Translations under genes and position numbers: made by a program
NCBI RefSeq assembly: GCF_002847305.1
Contig: NZ_CP025410.1
Span: 1 to 64,000 of the forward strand
Origin: Paracoccus tegillarcae
Lineage (GTDB): Bacteria; Pseudomonadota; Alphaproteobacteria; Rhodobacterales; Rhodobacteraceae
Length of the DNA stretch: 64,000 bases
Direction: 5' to 3'
The notes under the pieces: generated by a model
The model's input: only the letters and a program-made list of their open reading frames with translations
What the model was told of the DNA's origin: nothing
The model's database searches: none
Part shown: positions 53,866 to 62,173 of the stretch, in pieces
Numbering within the stretch: position 1 is the first letter of the stretch
How the letters are laid out: the number at the start of each line of letters is the position of its first letter

Positions 53866-54255
53866 ATGACGACTGCAGAAAAGCAAAACCAGGCGCGGCT
53901 TCACGACGCAGCGCGCCTGAACCGGGTGGCGGAATTGGTTGATGCGATCCGCGCCTGCGCCCCGGAAGACGCGGAAATCGTTCTGTCGATCTTCCTGGAG
54001 GAATTGCGGGGCGATGATCCGCAAACCGAGCTGATCGAAGTGCAGAGCGATGCGGAGTTCTGGGCCGGCCTGGCGTCCTTCGACCAACTGCGCGCCTACT
54101 TCATCGCGACGGGCAGTCGGCTGGTCCGATATCCGTTGGGCATCAATGGCCGAAAGCGCATGATCCAGGTGATGCTGGCCGGAATGACCCCGGCGGAGCG
54201 GCAGACGGTGATCGCCGAGTTGGCGCGAGGCGAAACCAGGCAGGTTGCTGGCTGA
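53866..54255 (+). CDS. Small conserved plasmid protein, paralogue of 56815-57249
   Basis: 129 residues, helical. EDAEIVLSIFLEELRGDDPQ, DAEFWAGLASFDQLRAYFIA and MLAGMTPAERQTVIAEL align with DDARAILGLILEDLGAGEPA, ENWAALAAYDELRAYFFAIG and LMAGLSADDRATVLTSL in the other protein. No named family. Its end lies five bases before the convergent recombinase stop. Confidence 0.65.
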   Translation: MTTAEKQNQARLHDAARLNRVAELVDAIRACAPEDAEIVLSIFLEELRGDDPQTELIEVQSDAEFWAGLASFDQLRAYFIATGSRLVRYPLGINGRKRMIQVMLAGMTPAERQTVIAELARGETRQVAG

Positions 54256-54259
54256 ACCA

Positions 54260-55294
54260 TCAGCGCCAAAGGTCGGTCGCCGGGTTCTCCTCGATCTCCA
54301 CGTCCGCGTAATAGGCTTGGGCCTGAGCGGCGCTGCGATGAAGCGACAGCTGCATTGCAGCGGCCAGTGGCGTGCCATCGAGGGCGGCCTGGGTCAGAAA
54401 GCCCGACCGCAGCCCATGCGGGCTTGCGAAGTCGGGCGGATAGCCGGCCAGCACCAGACGATGACGGAAAATCTCGCGCAATCCGCCCGGCGACAGCCGC
54501 CGGGGAAGAACGCGGTCCGCCAGACTGACAGGGCGGAAGAGCGGGCCTTCGGTGAGACCGGCGTGATCGATCCAGTCGAGGACGGCGCGGGCCGCCGCGC
54601 CCTTCAGCGGCAGGCGCGGGGAGGCCTCGGCGCCGGTGGTCTTGGTCTTCAGCAGCCGGACACGGATCAACCCGCGCTCGTCCATCGGCCGAGCGTCGAT
54701 ATCATCCACGTTGAGGGCGGTGACTTCCGACCGCCGGCGGCCACCGCTGGCCCAGGCCAGGATGAGGGCGGCGCGGTCGCGACTGTCGCGCCGTGCCGGA
54801 CCGCAGGTCGCAAGCATGGCGCGCAGCGGATCGCGGGTGATCGGGTTCATGGATTTCGGCTGGCGGGGTCGCGCAGCGGCCCGCCGCGCCTTGGCACGGG
54901 CTTCCTTCACCAGAGGCGCGTCGAAGGGCGAGACGAGGTTCTTCATCCTGTGGAAGGCCCGCCAGCTGGCAATGCGGCGATCGAGCGTCGACGGGGCAGG
55001 GGTGGCCAGGTCGCGCCGGAGCCCGGCCGCGACCAGGGACTCGGCCGCAGCGCGGGCCGGGCCCGTGGCGTTGCGGAGATCCTGGGCGTGATCGAGGATG
55101 AAACGCAGCGCCACGGCCTCATCCTCGGGCCAGCTGAGACCGGTGCCGAAGGCGGCGGCTTTCCAGGCCATGATATAGCGCAGGTCCTGCTCATAAGCCC
55201 TGAGCGTGTTTTCGGCCGTGCCGCGCCGGAACAGCTCGGCCAGGGCGTCCTGGTCGGCCGGGGTCAGGAATGGGGATGCGATCTGAAGCGCCAT
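54260..55294 (-). CDS. Tyrosine recombinase / integrase
   Basis: 344 residues. SAM-like N-terminal domain (TAENTLRAYEQDLRYIMAWK), then the catalytic domain with Arg in ASGGRRRSEVTAL, Lys in LLKTKTTG, HGLRSGFL (His-x-x-Arg), LHRS (His) and the nucleophile Tyr in AQAYYADVE. Family length. It may resolve plasmid multimers or integrate DNA; a near-perfect 11-bp dyad lies 40 bases upstream of its start. Confidence 0.85.
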   Translation of the reverse strand: MALQIASPFLTPADQDALAELFRRGTAENTLRAYEQDLRYIMAWKAAAFGTGLSWPEDEAVALRFILDHAQDLRNATGPARAAAESLVAAGLRRDLATPAPSTLDRRIASWRAFHRMKNLVSPFDAPLVKEARAKARRAAARPRQPKSMNPITRDPLRAMLATCGPARRDSRDRAALILAWASGGRRRSEVTALNVDDIDARPMDERGLIRVRLLKTKTTGAEASPRLPLKGAAARAVLDWIDHAGLTEGPLFRPVSLADRVLPRRLSPGGLREIFRHRLVLAGYPPDFASPHGLRSGFLTQAALDGTPLAAAMQLSLHRSAAQAQAYYADVEIEENPATDLWR

Positions 55295-55333
55295 GGGCGA
55301 GATTTTTGCGCGACAATCGGGCCGCCGTCAAGA

Positions 55334-55360
55334 CTGTCGATAATGGGATATTATCGATAG
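55334..55360. promoter_or_regulatory. Dyad in the divergent recombinase/DUF1612 promoter region
   Basis: CTGTCGATAAT and ATTATCGATAG are inverted repeats with one mismatch around GGGAT. It could be the operator of the divergent regulator or a recombinase core site. Confidence 0.55.
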
Positions 55361-55418
55361 TAAATGCGTGAAAACAAAGATGCTTCAGTGATCCGCATAT
55401 ATGATCTATTCTGCAGAT

Positions 55419-56435
55419 ATGAGCGATCTAGAGGAATACTGGTTCGATCCGCCGGAGGTTGACGATCCGGCCTTTCCGCCGCTGCCGCGCGCGGATCGGC
55501 GCGTTTTGCTCGATCCGGCAGCGTGGCGTGCTGCCGAGAAAGAATGCGCGGACGCACTGGCGAACGCCGCCATGGCGATCGGTCGGTTGGACGGGCTGCT
55601 GGCCGGACTGGACGAGACCCTGCGCGCCGGGATGATCCCGCGGCTGGCGCTGACAGAGGTCGAGGCGATGCTCTGGGCCGCAGGCACGCCGATCGCGCAG
55701 GAGGTATTGATCCGCGACCTGGCCGATGCCCCGGCAAAAGTCGATCTGGAGGCGCTGTCCCAAGCGCGGTGGGCCATCGGACGCTTGCAGGGCAGGGGGC
55801 GCCTGGACGATCTGCGGGACTTTCTGGGGCTGCACCGGGCGGGGCAGGGACGGGGCGACAGCGATCTGCTGCGACTGATCGGGAAAAGTTTCGAAGACGA
55901 GGCCGAGGGCTTCGCGGCGGGGTTGGCGGAGGTTGAGGGACGCCATGCGATCACGCGCGCCGCCCATGGGCTGCGGCTCTGGCGGCTCACCGATCTGTCG
56001 CCGGATGGGCATCAGCTGGAATCGGCGGTTTGGGCCGCGCGCCGGCTGGCCGATGGCACTGCGGATATGGTCTTCGTGCCCATGGGCCAGGCCGGGCGTG
56101 CTGTCTGGATGACCGGCGGGAAACCCGATCTGTTTTTGGCGAGCTGGTACAGGGCCATTTCGCAGGGCTGCTTGGACGCGGCGCATCTGGTGCGCGCCGT
56201 GTCGGCCTGGGCCGATCAGGCGCAGCGGAGTGCTGCCAGCTTCAAGGGCGCGAATGCGGGCAAGGTGATCGCGGCGCTGGTGGCGGCGCCGGTTCTGTCG
56301 GCGATGGATCTGGAACGCGAGACAGGATTAAGCCGCGACACCACCGTCAGGCTGGTAGCAAAACTTCAGGATCTCGGCCTTGTGCGGGAAATCACCGGCG
56401 GGCGGCGCTATCGGTTCTGGACGGCGCAGCTCTGA
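55419..56435 (+). CDS. DUF1612-type plasmid regulator (RHE_PE00001-like)
   Basis: 338 residues from the ATG at 55419; an in-frame ATG at 55401 is possible and neither has a clear ribosome-binding site. The pattern ANAAMAIGRLDGLLAGLDET, LTEVEAMLWAAGTPI and RDLADAPAKVDL is that of the rhizobial RHE_PE00001/DUF1612 family. The C-terminal ~70 residues form an HTH (MDLERETGLSRDTTVRLVAK, LQDLGLVREITGGRRYRFW). Probably a DNA-binding plasmid regulator, divergent from the recombinase. Confidence 0.7.
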   Translation: MSDLEEYWFDPPEVDDPAFPPLPRADRRVLLDPAAWRAAEKECADALANAAMAIGRLDGLLAGLDETLRAGMIPRLALTEVEAMLWAAGTPIAQEVLIRDLADAPAKVDLEALSQARWAIGRLQGRGRLDDLRDFLGLHRAGQGRGDSDLLRLIGKSFEDEAEGFAAGLAEVEGRHAITRAAHGLRLWRLTDLSPDGHQLESAVWAARRLADGTADMVFVPMGQAGRAVWMTGGKPDLFLASWYRAISQGCLDAAHLVRAVSAWADQAQRSAASFKGANAGKVIAALVAAPVLSAMDLERETGLSRDTTVRLVAKLQDLGLVREITGGRRYRFWTAQL

Positions 56436-56462
56436 GACCCGGTGCAATGCGATCGGTACTGG

Positions 56463-56825
56463 TCAACCGTCCTCTGCGGCCGCGTGGCAAAGTCGTTCGG
56501 CGATCAGACCGATGATGCTGGCAGAGGCCATGCCGCCGGTTGGCGTCTCGGTCCGCGCGAGCGACTTCGCGATGGCCTCGGGGCGATGGCCATGTTGCAG
56601 CAAGAGCGAGATCAGCACGCAGGCATCCTGCACCTGAAATTCCAGCTGCGAGCCAGATTTGAAGCCAGCGGAATAGAAGATTTCGCGCGGCCGGTCGGGT
56701 TCGGCCGGATCGTAGCCGATGGTCAGGTGAACGCTGTGGCCCTCGGGCGTCTCGATCTTGTGCGTTTCGGACAGGCGCCGCCCGGGCAGGCGGTGGCGCG
56801 GATCGGGAATATCCTTATAAGTCAT
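56463..56825 (-). CDS. TSCPD-like domain protein
   Basis: 120 residues. HLTIGYDPAEPDRPREIFYS, AGFKSGSQLEFQVQDACVLI and SLLLQHGHRPEAIAKSL resemble the TSCPD domain found at the end of B12-dependent ribonucleotide reductases, but here it stands alone. Stand-alone forms on plasmids have no proven role. Last gene of the small-gene train; overlaps the upstream gene by 11 bases. Confidence 0.65.
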   Translation of the reverse strand: MTYKDIPDPRHRLPGRRLSETHKIETPEGHSVHLTIGYDPAEPDRPREIFYSAGFKSGSQLEFQVQDACVLISLLLQHGHRPEAIAKSLARTETPTGGMASASIIGLIAERLCHAAAEDG

Positions 56826-57249
56826 CACTCGGCCTTTCACTTGCGCGCGATGGGCGCGGGGCAACGGGTTCCGTGAGGTCCAGACTTGTCAGCACGGTTG
56901 CACGATCATCGGCGGAGAGGCCAGCCATGAGGCGGCTGGCAAGCCGCATCTGGCCGCGCTTTCCGAGCATCTGGTGCTTCAGTCGTTCACCGATGGCGAA
57001 GAAATACGCGCGCAGCTCGTCATAGGCTGCCAGCGCGGCCCAATTCTCGGCCTCGATCTCGACGTCCTCGAAACCGGGCGCCGGTTCGCCGGCGCCCAGG
57101 TCTTCGAGAATGAGGCCGAGAATGGCGCGGGCATCGTCTTCGTCACTGGCGGCAACGGCCTCGGAAATGCGGTGCATCGCGGCGACCCTGCCGGCCAGTC
57201 TCGGCCCGGCAGCGGGTCTTGGATCAGGCAGAGCGTCAAGCATCGTCAT
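56815..57249 (-). CDS. Small conserved plasmid protein (144 aa), paralogue of 53866-54255
   Basis: 144 residues from ATG 57249, overlapping the upstream HTH gene by 14 bases. Helical core shared with 53866-54255 (see there), plus a Pro/Ala-rich N-terminus and an Arg/Ser-rich tail. Function unknown. Confidence 0.65.
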   Translation of the reverse strand: MTMLDALPDPRPAAGPRLAGRVAAMHRISEAVAASDEDDARAILGLILEDLGAGEPAPGFEDVEIEAENWAALAAYDELRAYFFAIGERLKHQMLGKRGQMRLASRLMAGLSADDRATVLTSLDLTEPVAPRPSRASERPSDDL

Positions 57250-57625
57250 CACCGGCCTCTTCGCGGCGGGCGGCGTGACGCGCCAGCGTCATCTGCCGCC
57301 CGCGCGTCGAGTTCCAGGGCCGGCCAAGGGCGCGGGCGATGGTAGCGGTGGTCGCGCCGGCCAGATCCATTGCCAGGATTGTGGCGTCTTCCGCAGCGGT
57401 GAACTTGCGCACATTGTAGCCGCTGCGGGTGCAGACCATCGGGCCGCGCGAGACCGGCATCTTCCCGCGCGTGTTCGGGCTGTCGGCGCCGAGGCGCAGG
57501 CAATGCCAGCTGACGGCACCAACCGACATGTCGAGCCGGCAGGCAATGGCGGCGTGAGACAGGCCGATTTCGCGCAGGTCCGCCGCTTCGGTGAGTTGGT
57601 CATCGGTGTATTTGCGCGGGGGCAT
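57236..57625 (-). CDS. HTH protein (GcrA/sigma-region-4-like)
   Basis: 129 residues. The first HTH is LTEAADLREIGLSHAAIACR LDMSVGAVSWH, typical of GcrA-like or homeodomain-like plasmid regulators. A second helix pair near the end (FTAAEDATILAMDLAGATTA, TIARALGRPWNSTRGR) looks like a SANT/Myb-type repeat. Basic between them. Probably binds DNA; start overlaps the previous stop (TGATG). Confidence 0.65.
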   Translation of the reverse strand: MPPRKYTDDQLTEAADLREIGLSHAAIACRLDMSVGAVSWHCLRLGADSPNTRGKMPVSRGPMVCTRSGYNVRKFTAAEDATILAMDLAGATTATIARALGRPWNSTRGRQMTLARHAARREEAGDDDA

Positions 57626-57792
57626 CAGCTGACGGCCTCCACCAGTTTTTCGCCCTCGAACGAGCAAACCTCATAAATCAGAACTTCCATGCCAAAGCGT
57701 TCTACGCGTTGCCGGGCGCGCTTGCGCGCCTCGGTCAGCGTCTCGCAGCGGATCGGCAGGTCGTCGGGATGATCGCGCAGTTCATAGAACAT
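57625..57792 (-). CDS. 55-aa hypothetical
   Basis: MFYELRDHPDDLPIRCETLT then a basic helix (EARKRARQRVERFGMEVLIY) and an acidic end. The whole protein reads like a small antirestriction or regulatory protein but no family is recognised. Translationally coupled to the HTH gene. Confidence 0.55.
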   Translation of the reverse strand: MFYELRDHPDDLPIRCETLTEARKRARQRVERFGMEVLIYEVCSFEGEKLVEAVS

Positions 57793-57802
57793 CACTGCGC
57801 CC

Positions 57803-58003
57803 TTACATCCGATGATGCGCGGCCAGGTCGCGCGCGTCGTGATGATGGTCGAGCATGGCCCGGAAATACGTGTGCCGATCACCGCGCCGGGCCGGATCGA
57901 ACCGGGCCGGCGGGTTGATCTTCTGCGAGGCCGCGCGGATCACGCTGCGGTCACTGGCGCTGATCGGGACATTCAGGCGGCAATAGGCGGAAAAGCTGTG
58001 CAT
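57803..58003 (-). CDS. 66-aa His/Arg-rich hypothetical
   Basis: MHSFSAYCRLNVPISASDRS, then RFDPARRGDRHTYFRAMLDH and HHDARDLAAHH. It recurs (in my memory) in Rhodobacteraceae plasmid leading regions without a known role. Ribosome-binding site AAAGAGGA precedes the start. Confidence 0.55.
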   Translation of the reverse strand: MHSFSAYCRLNVPISASDRSVIRAASQKINPPARFDPARRGDRHTYFRAMLDHHHDARDLAAHHRM

Positions 58004-58015
58004 GGCGGTCCTCTT

Positions 58016-58201
58016 TCAAAGGGTGATGCCGGGTTTCAGGTTGCCGTCCCGATCGAGCCAGCCGCGCGCCTCGGCGCAGGACAGGCAGATGCAGGTGCCA
58101 ATGGGCAGATAGGGATCGATCACCGGCGCGAAATAGGCCCAAGGGTTGAGCCTGCCGCATTTGCGGCAGGACATGACGCTCAGGGGGGTGGGGCCGCTCA
58201 T
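58016..58201 (-). CDS. 61-aa zinc-finger-like small protein
   Basis: CRKCGRLN ... CICLSCAEARGW gives two CxxC pairs. The start at 58201 overlaps the ardC-like stop (ATGA), so translation is coupled. Internal Met at 58174 is an alternative. Possibly a single-strand DNA or RNA binding accessory; unproven. Confidence 0.6.
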   Translation of the reverse strand: MSGPTPLSVMSCRKCGRLNPWAYFAPVIDPYLPIGTCICLSCAEARGWLDRDGNLKPGITL

Positions 58202-59088
58202 GCGGCGGCCTGTTCGTCGATCATCCCGGCGGGGGTGGTTCTTATCAGCCAGTCGGCAGCTTTCTGGGCCTCGGTTGCGGCCTTGAAAATCATCCGCTTG
58301 TCGTCTTTCAGGGCGCGCAACCAGCTTTCGACATAAGCTGCTGTCTGCCCGAAATCCGGCGTCACGCCGATCTGCGCGCAGACCATGGCGCTGCCGATCT
58401 CCGCCACAAGTTCCTCAAATGCGCGGTCCGTGCGCCCATTGAACCGGCTGAAACGGTCCAGCCGATGCACGGCGCCAGTGGCGTGACAGGCTTCATGGGC
58501 CAGCGTGGCATAATATCCAGTGGCATCATGAAACGTCGCGACCAACGGCATATGGATGAAATCGCCTGCCACATCATAGAAGGCTTCCGGCCGCTCGGTG
58601 CTGCGCCGCGCGATGCCGGTTGCATCAAAGAAGGCCTCAAGTGCCGGGTCGGTTTCGGTGCCAAACTCGCGCGGGGCTTCAACGGGCTTGCCCTGAAATT
58701 CCTCGGGCAATCCGTCGATCTGATCGGCATTGAAGACACGATAGGCTTTGGCATAGCCGATGGTCTTTTCCTCACCGGTCTCGGCATCGGCCTTTTCAAC
58801 GGTGCCGTATTTGACGACGGTGGCGGATTTCTCGCCCTTGCGGACCTGTGCGCCAGCCTCTTGTGCTTGCCGGTAGGTGAACCAATGGGCGCTGCGATAA
58901 CCCTGTTCAGCGGCCTGCGCCCATAGCATCAGGATGTTGATACCGCGATAAGGTTCGCCGTTGCTGCGGCGGGGAAAGGGGATGCCGCCCTGATCGCCGG
59001 TCCACGGCTTTTGCCAGACCGGGGTGCCAGCCTCGATGCTGGCAATGATCTGGTCGGTGACATGCTGGTAAACATCGAATTGGGCCAT
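58198..59088 (-). CDS. ardC: ArdC-like antirestriction protein with zincin domain
   Basis: 296 residues from the ATG at 59088 (GGAGG seven bases upstream; an ATG at 59091 is possible). N-terminal ArdC ssDNA-binding domain: VYQHVTDQIIASIEAGTPVW, QKPWTGD, RSNGEPYRGINILMLW, W(F/T)YRQAQEAGAQVRKGEKS. C-terminal metallopeptidase with TLAHEACHATGAVHRLDR (HExxH-type: HEACH) and the downstream Glu in FEELVAEIG. ArdC protects incoming single-stranded plasmid DNA from restriction. Central gene of the leading-region train. Confidence 0.88.
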   Translation of the reverse strand: MAQFDVYQHVTDQIIASIEAGTPVWQKPWTGDQGGIPFPRRSNGEPYRGINILMLWAQAAEQGYRSAHWFTYRQAQEAGAQVRKGEKSATVVKYGTVEKADAETGEEKTIGYAKAYRVFNADQIDGLPEEFQGKPVEAPREFGTETDPALEAFFDATGIARRSTERPEAFYDVAGDFIHMPLVATFHDATGYYATLAHEACHATGAVHRLDRFSRFNGRTDRAFEELVAEIGSAMVCAQIGVTPDFGQTAAYVESWLRALKDDKRMIFKAATEAQKAADWLIRTTPAGMIDEQAAA

Positions 59089-59288
59089 CATGCGCCCTCC
59101 TGCACGGAGCGCTCTTCGGCGCTGACCTCGATGCCGCAATCGGCGCAGGTCTTGTCGTCATAGACGGTGGACAATTCCCACTCTTGCGTCTCAACGTTCC
59201 AGCGGGCGCAAGCGTCGGCCAGAATGCTCTCACCTCCGCAATGCGGGCAGTTGATGGTGATGGGCTGATGGGCTTCACGCGCGGGCAT
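59088..59288 (-). CDS. 66-aa zinc-ribbon protein
   Basis: CPHCGG (~14-19) and CADCG (~48-52) form a zinc ribbon around WNVETQEWELSTVYDDK. Overlaps the preceding gene by 14 bases and couples to ardC (ATGATG at 59089-59091). Family unknown. Confidence 0.6.
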   Translation of the reverse strand: MPAREAHQPITINCPHCGGESILADACARWNVETQEWELSTVYDDKTCADCGIEVSAEERSVQEGA

Positions 59289-59511
59289 GATCGGCCTCCA
59301 CCGTGATCACGACAGTTTCGCCTTCGACGCGATAGTCGATCTTACGCAGCAGCACCTGTTCCAATGCCTCACGCGGCACGCCGGGATAGGTCGCGGCGAT
59401 CACGTCCAGCAGCTGCGGGCGGTCGTCCTCGAAATGATAGCCATTGATCGCCCATGCGATCAGGCCGGGGGTGTGAACGAGGGATGACGATCCCAAGCGG
59501 TATTCAGCCAT
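59275..59511 (-). CDS. 78-aa hypothetical, first gene after leader module A
   Basis: MAEYRLGSSSLVHTPGLIAW then a helical middle and a beta-strand end (DYRVEGETVVITVEADHARA). Strong AAAAAGGAGG ribosome-binding site. It heads the train of overlapping genes that includes ardC, expressed from the leader module at 59521-59881. Confidence 0.6.
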   Translation of the reverse strand: MAEYRLGSSSLVHTPGLIAWAINGYHFEDDRPQLLDVIAATYPGVPREALEQVLLRKIDYRVEGETVVITVEADHARA

Positions 59512-59520
59512 TTGTGGCCT

Positions 59521-59881
59521 CCTTTTTGCGACGGTCCCGCCTTGGTTTTTGCCGTGGTCGGGGTGCCCATAATGGGCCGGGTTTTCAGAAGAGGACGCGG
59601 AACGCGCGCCTCTCCTGAAAGCCTGGCTCCCGCCGAGGGCAGGAGGGGGACCCGATCAAGGGTCGGTCGTAGGGGCGAGGGGAGGGGGATCACCCGGCCT
59701 GCACAGAGCCGAAGGCGAAGGAAGGCTGGGGACACCCCTCGCCGCGTGAAGCGACCGCGCCCTTGAACGGGGGAACCGGCGGTTCCCAAGGCGGCCGCGG
59801 CCACGCGGCCCAAGAAAAAGCCGGGGCGTTCGGCTTTGCCCGAATCCCCCGGCTGTCATGGCCTGCGCCCTGGCGCGGGCC
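59521..59881. repeat. Leader-module repeat A
   Basis: About 360 bp shared with 9599-9962 and partly with 14326-14620. Minus-strand order: terminator (59854-59814), G/C-rich leader, ribosome-binding site of the 78-aa gene. Confidence 0.85.
59814..59854 (-). terminator. Terminator of the 63-aa gene, inside leader module A
   Basis: On the minus strand AGCCGGGG ... CCCCGGCT followed by TTTTTCTT. It isolates the ardC train from the upstream gene. Confidence 0.65.
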
Positions 59882-59963
59882 GCCACCGATCTTGCTGGCC
59901 GCAGGCCGTCGCGTGAGCGACTGGATGGAACGGCAAAGGGGCGGCTTTCGCCGCCCCTGCCGT

Positions 59964-60155
59964 TCACTCCTGGTCGTCGTCCCGTTTCGGGAAGGCGACC
60001 ATATCGACGCCGGGGAACATGTTGTGGCGGACCTGGATGGAGGTGATCTCGCCGGCGGCGTTGCGGTTGATGAAGAGGACACCGCAGCTGTCCCAGAAGT
60101 TCTTGCCGTCTTTCTCGCCGGTTTTCACGCGGAGCTTCATGCTTTCGTTGGCCAT
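59964..60155 (-). CDS. 63-aa hypothetical
   Basis: MANESMKLRVKTGEKDGKNF then WDSCGVLFINRNAAGEITSI: a beta-rich small protein of a type common on alphaproteobacterial plasmids. AAAGGAAAACC ribosome-binding site. Function unknown. Confidence 0.6.
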   Translation of the reverse strand: MANESMKLRVKTGEKDGKNFWDSCGVLFINRNAAGEITSIQVRHNMFPGVDMVAFPKRDDDQE

Positions 60156-60938
60156 TTGGTTTTCCTTTCCTGCTTGGCGTTTCGATGAAATTTCTGGGAC
60201 GGGGCAGGAAGAGCGCCGGTCAATGGCGAATTTGCCTCGCGAGGAATGGCCGTAGGCCAGGGGAAATTCGTCGTTGAAGGCCGCAGTCCGTCCGGCGCGC
60301 TGCCCTGTCATATTTCATCGATGAGAAACGCCTTCGCAGGAAAGGACGGGGTTGGCCACGACAGCAAGCGACTGCGTAACCGTGCGCGAGAAGGACGGTA
60401 AGAACGGGACCGGGCGCCTGTATCCGGTTCAACCGCAATGCAGCCGGCGCTGCTCATGCCGCCCGCCGTCAGTCAGATGAGTTCCCTCTGTCGAGTTTTG
60501 GCCCCTCCGAACTGACCGATCGGGATTGGAAGTGTAGGCGAAAGCTGCCCCATGATCCGGTTGGAACGTGACGGCTGAAGGCCAGCCCGCGTCAGCGGGC
60601 GTGACCCGAATGGGCCGAGACGGGCGGGGCAGGGCGCCAAGGACCGGCAGGTGAATGGCTGGCTCGGTACGAGACGGACAGGCGCCGGCCGCAGCCAGGC
60701 GCATCGCCCCAACAGGCTCGGGTCCGGCCGGGACGGACGGACTAGCGCGCGGTGCCCGCTTGCGGGCAGACGCCCGGAAACCACTTTTCGACCCTATTCG
60801 TCACCCTATCAATCGGGCGAATAAGCCATTGCAAAACGCAACGGTCCCGAAAACAGACGCCGGCGTGGCCGCTAACTGCTTGGTACTCAATAGCTCATTG
60901 TTCGGTCTTAGAGGTCAAAAGTCCAAGCGGCCTGGCCT
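60156..60938. other. Long non-coding region
   Basis: About 780 bases with no credible gene. The part from 60780 to 60930 is A/T-richer. It could hold regulatory or origin functions; nothing specific was recognised. Confidence 0.45.
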
Positions 60939-61181
60939 TCAGATCCAGAGGCGGACCAGCAGGGCGAATACGCAGACCGCCACGAGGCCGATGGCGGTCC
61001 GTTTCAGGGTCAGTTCGCGATTCAGGGTTTCTGCGTGATTGTGCTGACGCACGGGATCTTCCTTAAACATCGGGTGCTGGCGTATGGCATCAGCGCGCCG
61101 TTTCAGGATGAGGCTGCAAAGATAGCTGACGCCGGCGAGGCCGCCGACGCAGATGACATAGAAAGTGGTGGTGTAAGTCAT
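60939..61181 (-). CDS. Two-TM membrane protein (80 aa)
   Basis: Helix 1 FYVICVGGLAGVSYLCSLIL, a charged loop with several His (RRADAIRQHPMFKEDPVRQH), helix 2 TAIGLVAVCVFALLVRLW. Divergent from vapB. No family recognised; possibly a conjugation or exclusion membrane protein. Confidence 0.55.
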   Translation of the reverse strand: MTYTTTFYVICVGGLAGVSYLCSLILKRRADAIRQHPMFKEDPVRQHNHAETLNRELTLKRTAIGLVAVCVFALLVRLWI

Positions 61182-61247
61182 GATCGGTTCCTGGTTATTC
61201 CGTGGCTCGACTGCAGATGAACGCACATCTTGCTTGTACAGCGCAAG

Positions 61248-61269
61248 GGATATACATTATTGCATATCC
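61248..61269. promoter_or_regulatory. vapBC operator candidate
   Basis: GGATAT and ATATCC flank ten bases (ACATTATTGC), 25-46 bases before the vapB start; VapB-type antitoxins bind such dyads to repress their operon. Confidence 0.5.
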
Positions 61270-61293
61270 TGAATATTCTCTGAGAGATATACA

Positions 61294-61536
61294 ATGCCGC
61301 TATATGTTCGAGACGAGACGGTGAACGATCTGGCCGTGAAGCTGGCCGGCCTGACTGGCCAGAACAAGACGGCTGCGGTCAGGATGGCATTGGAAGATGC
61401 CATCGACAAGCAGACGAGCGTAAAAACCCTGTCTCAGCGGGTCTCTGCGATCCAGCGCGCCGCGCGTCAGCGCGGCCTCGGCCCGGATGGTTTTGACGAC
61501 AAGCCGCTGATGGACGATCTGTCCGGGGGTCTTTGA
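61294..61536 (+). CDS. vapB: VapB-like antitoxin
   Basis: 80 residues: LYVRDETVNDLAVKLAGLTG and QNKTAAVRMALEDAI form the RHH DNA-binding half (PSK/VapB type), with a C-terminal toxin-binding tail (GLGPDGFDDKPLMDDLSGGL). Stop overlaps the vapC start by one base. Confidence 0.85.
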   Translation: MPLYVRDETVNDLAVKLAGLTGQNKTAAVRMALEDAIDKQTSVKTLSQRVSAIQRAARQRGLGPDGFDDKPLMDDLSGGL

Positions 61537-61961
61537 TGTTTGTCGATGCCTCGGCCATGGTCGCGATCATCAAGGGTGAGCCGGAAGCCGCAGGCTTCGT
61601 GGCCGCGCTTGATGCCGCGAGGGGCAAGGTCTTCGTTTCACCGATCTCGCGCTTCGAGGCGGTGATTTCGCTGGCCGTCCAGATGGCGCAAAAGCGTGGC
61701 GACGAACATATGGCGACCGATGATCACATGGCGGCAGGCGAGCTGGTTAGCGCGCTGCTGGCGGAAGCCGGAGCGCGCGAGGTTCACATCACGGAAAGCA
61801 TCGGGCAGGCGGCGCGAAGCGCCGCACTTACCTATGGCAAGGTAGCGGGCCACCCGGCGAAGCTGAATATGGGCGATTGTTTCGCCTATGCCTGTGCGAA
61901 AGCGTATCATGTGCCGTTGCTCTATAAGGGCAACGACTTCAAGCAGACGGATCTGGGGTAA
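61536..61961 (+). CDS. vapC: VapC-like PIN-domain toxin
   Basis: 141 residues from ATG 61536. PIN active site: Asp in MFVDASAMVAI, Glu in SRFEAVISL, Asp in [13 protein letters not shown], plus terminal [10 protein letters not shown]. VapC cuts tRNA or rRNA when VapB is lost, giving post-segregational stability. A diverged C-terminal remnant of another vapC lies at 10447. Confidence 0.9.
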   Translation: MFVDASAMVAIIKGEPEAAGFVAALDAARGKVFVSPISRFEAVISLAVQMAQKRGDEHMATDDHMAAGELVSALLAEAGAREVHITESIGQAARSAALTYGKVAGHPAKLNMGDCFAYACAKAYHVPLLYKGNDFKQTDLG

Positions 61962-61963
61962 CG

Positions 61964-62173
61964 ATGATGGCTTTGCCGATGGAAGGGCGGTTGATCCTGG
62001 AAACCGCCGACGGCGCAGAAATCGAACTTGCGGCGGGCGAGGGCCAGCGCGTTCTTTACGCGCTGGTGACGCTCGCGCAGACGCCCGTTGCGCCCCATAT
62101 CACGGTCGCCGCGGTTCGGACGCCACAAGGCGTCGAATTGTGGCGCGGAACGTCAGCCGGTGCGGCTCAATGA
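61964..62173 (+). CDS. 69-aa hypothetical
   Basis: MMALPMEGRLILETADGAEI with alternating beta pattern; ends overlapping the next start (ATGA). Two bases after vapC, so in the same transcript. Unknown. Confidence 0.5.
   Translation: MMALPMEGRLILETADGAEIELAAGEGQRVLYALVTLAQTPVAPHITVAAVRTPQGVELWRGTSAGAAQ

Noticed and set aside
54245..55360. 371-codon plus-strand frame
   Set aside because: Antisense to the tyrosine recombinase.
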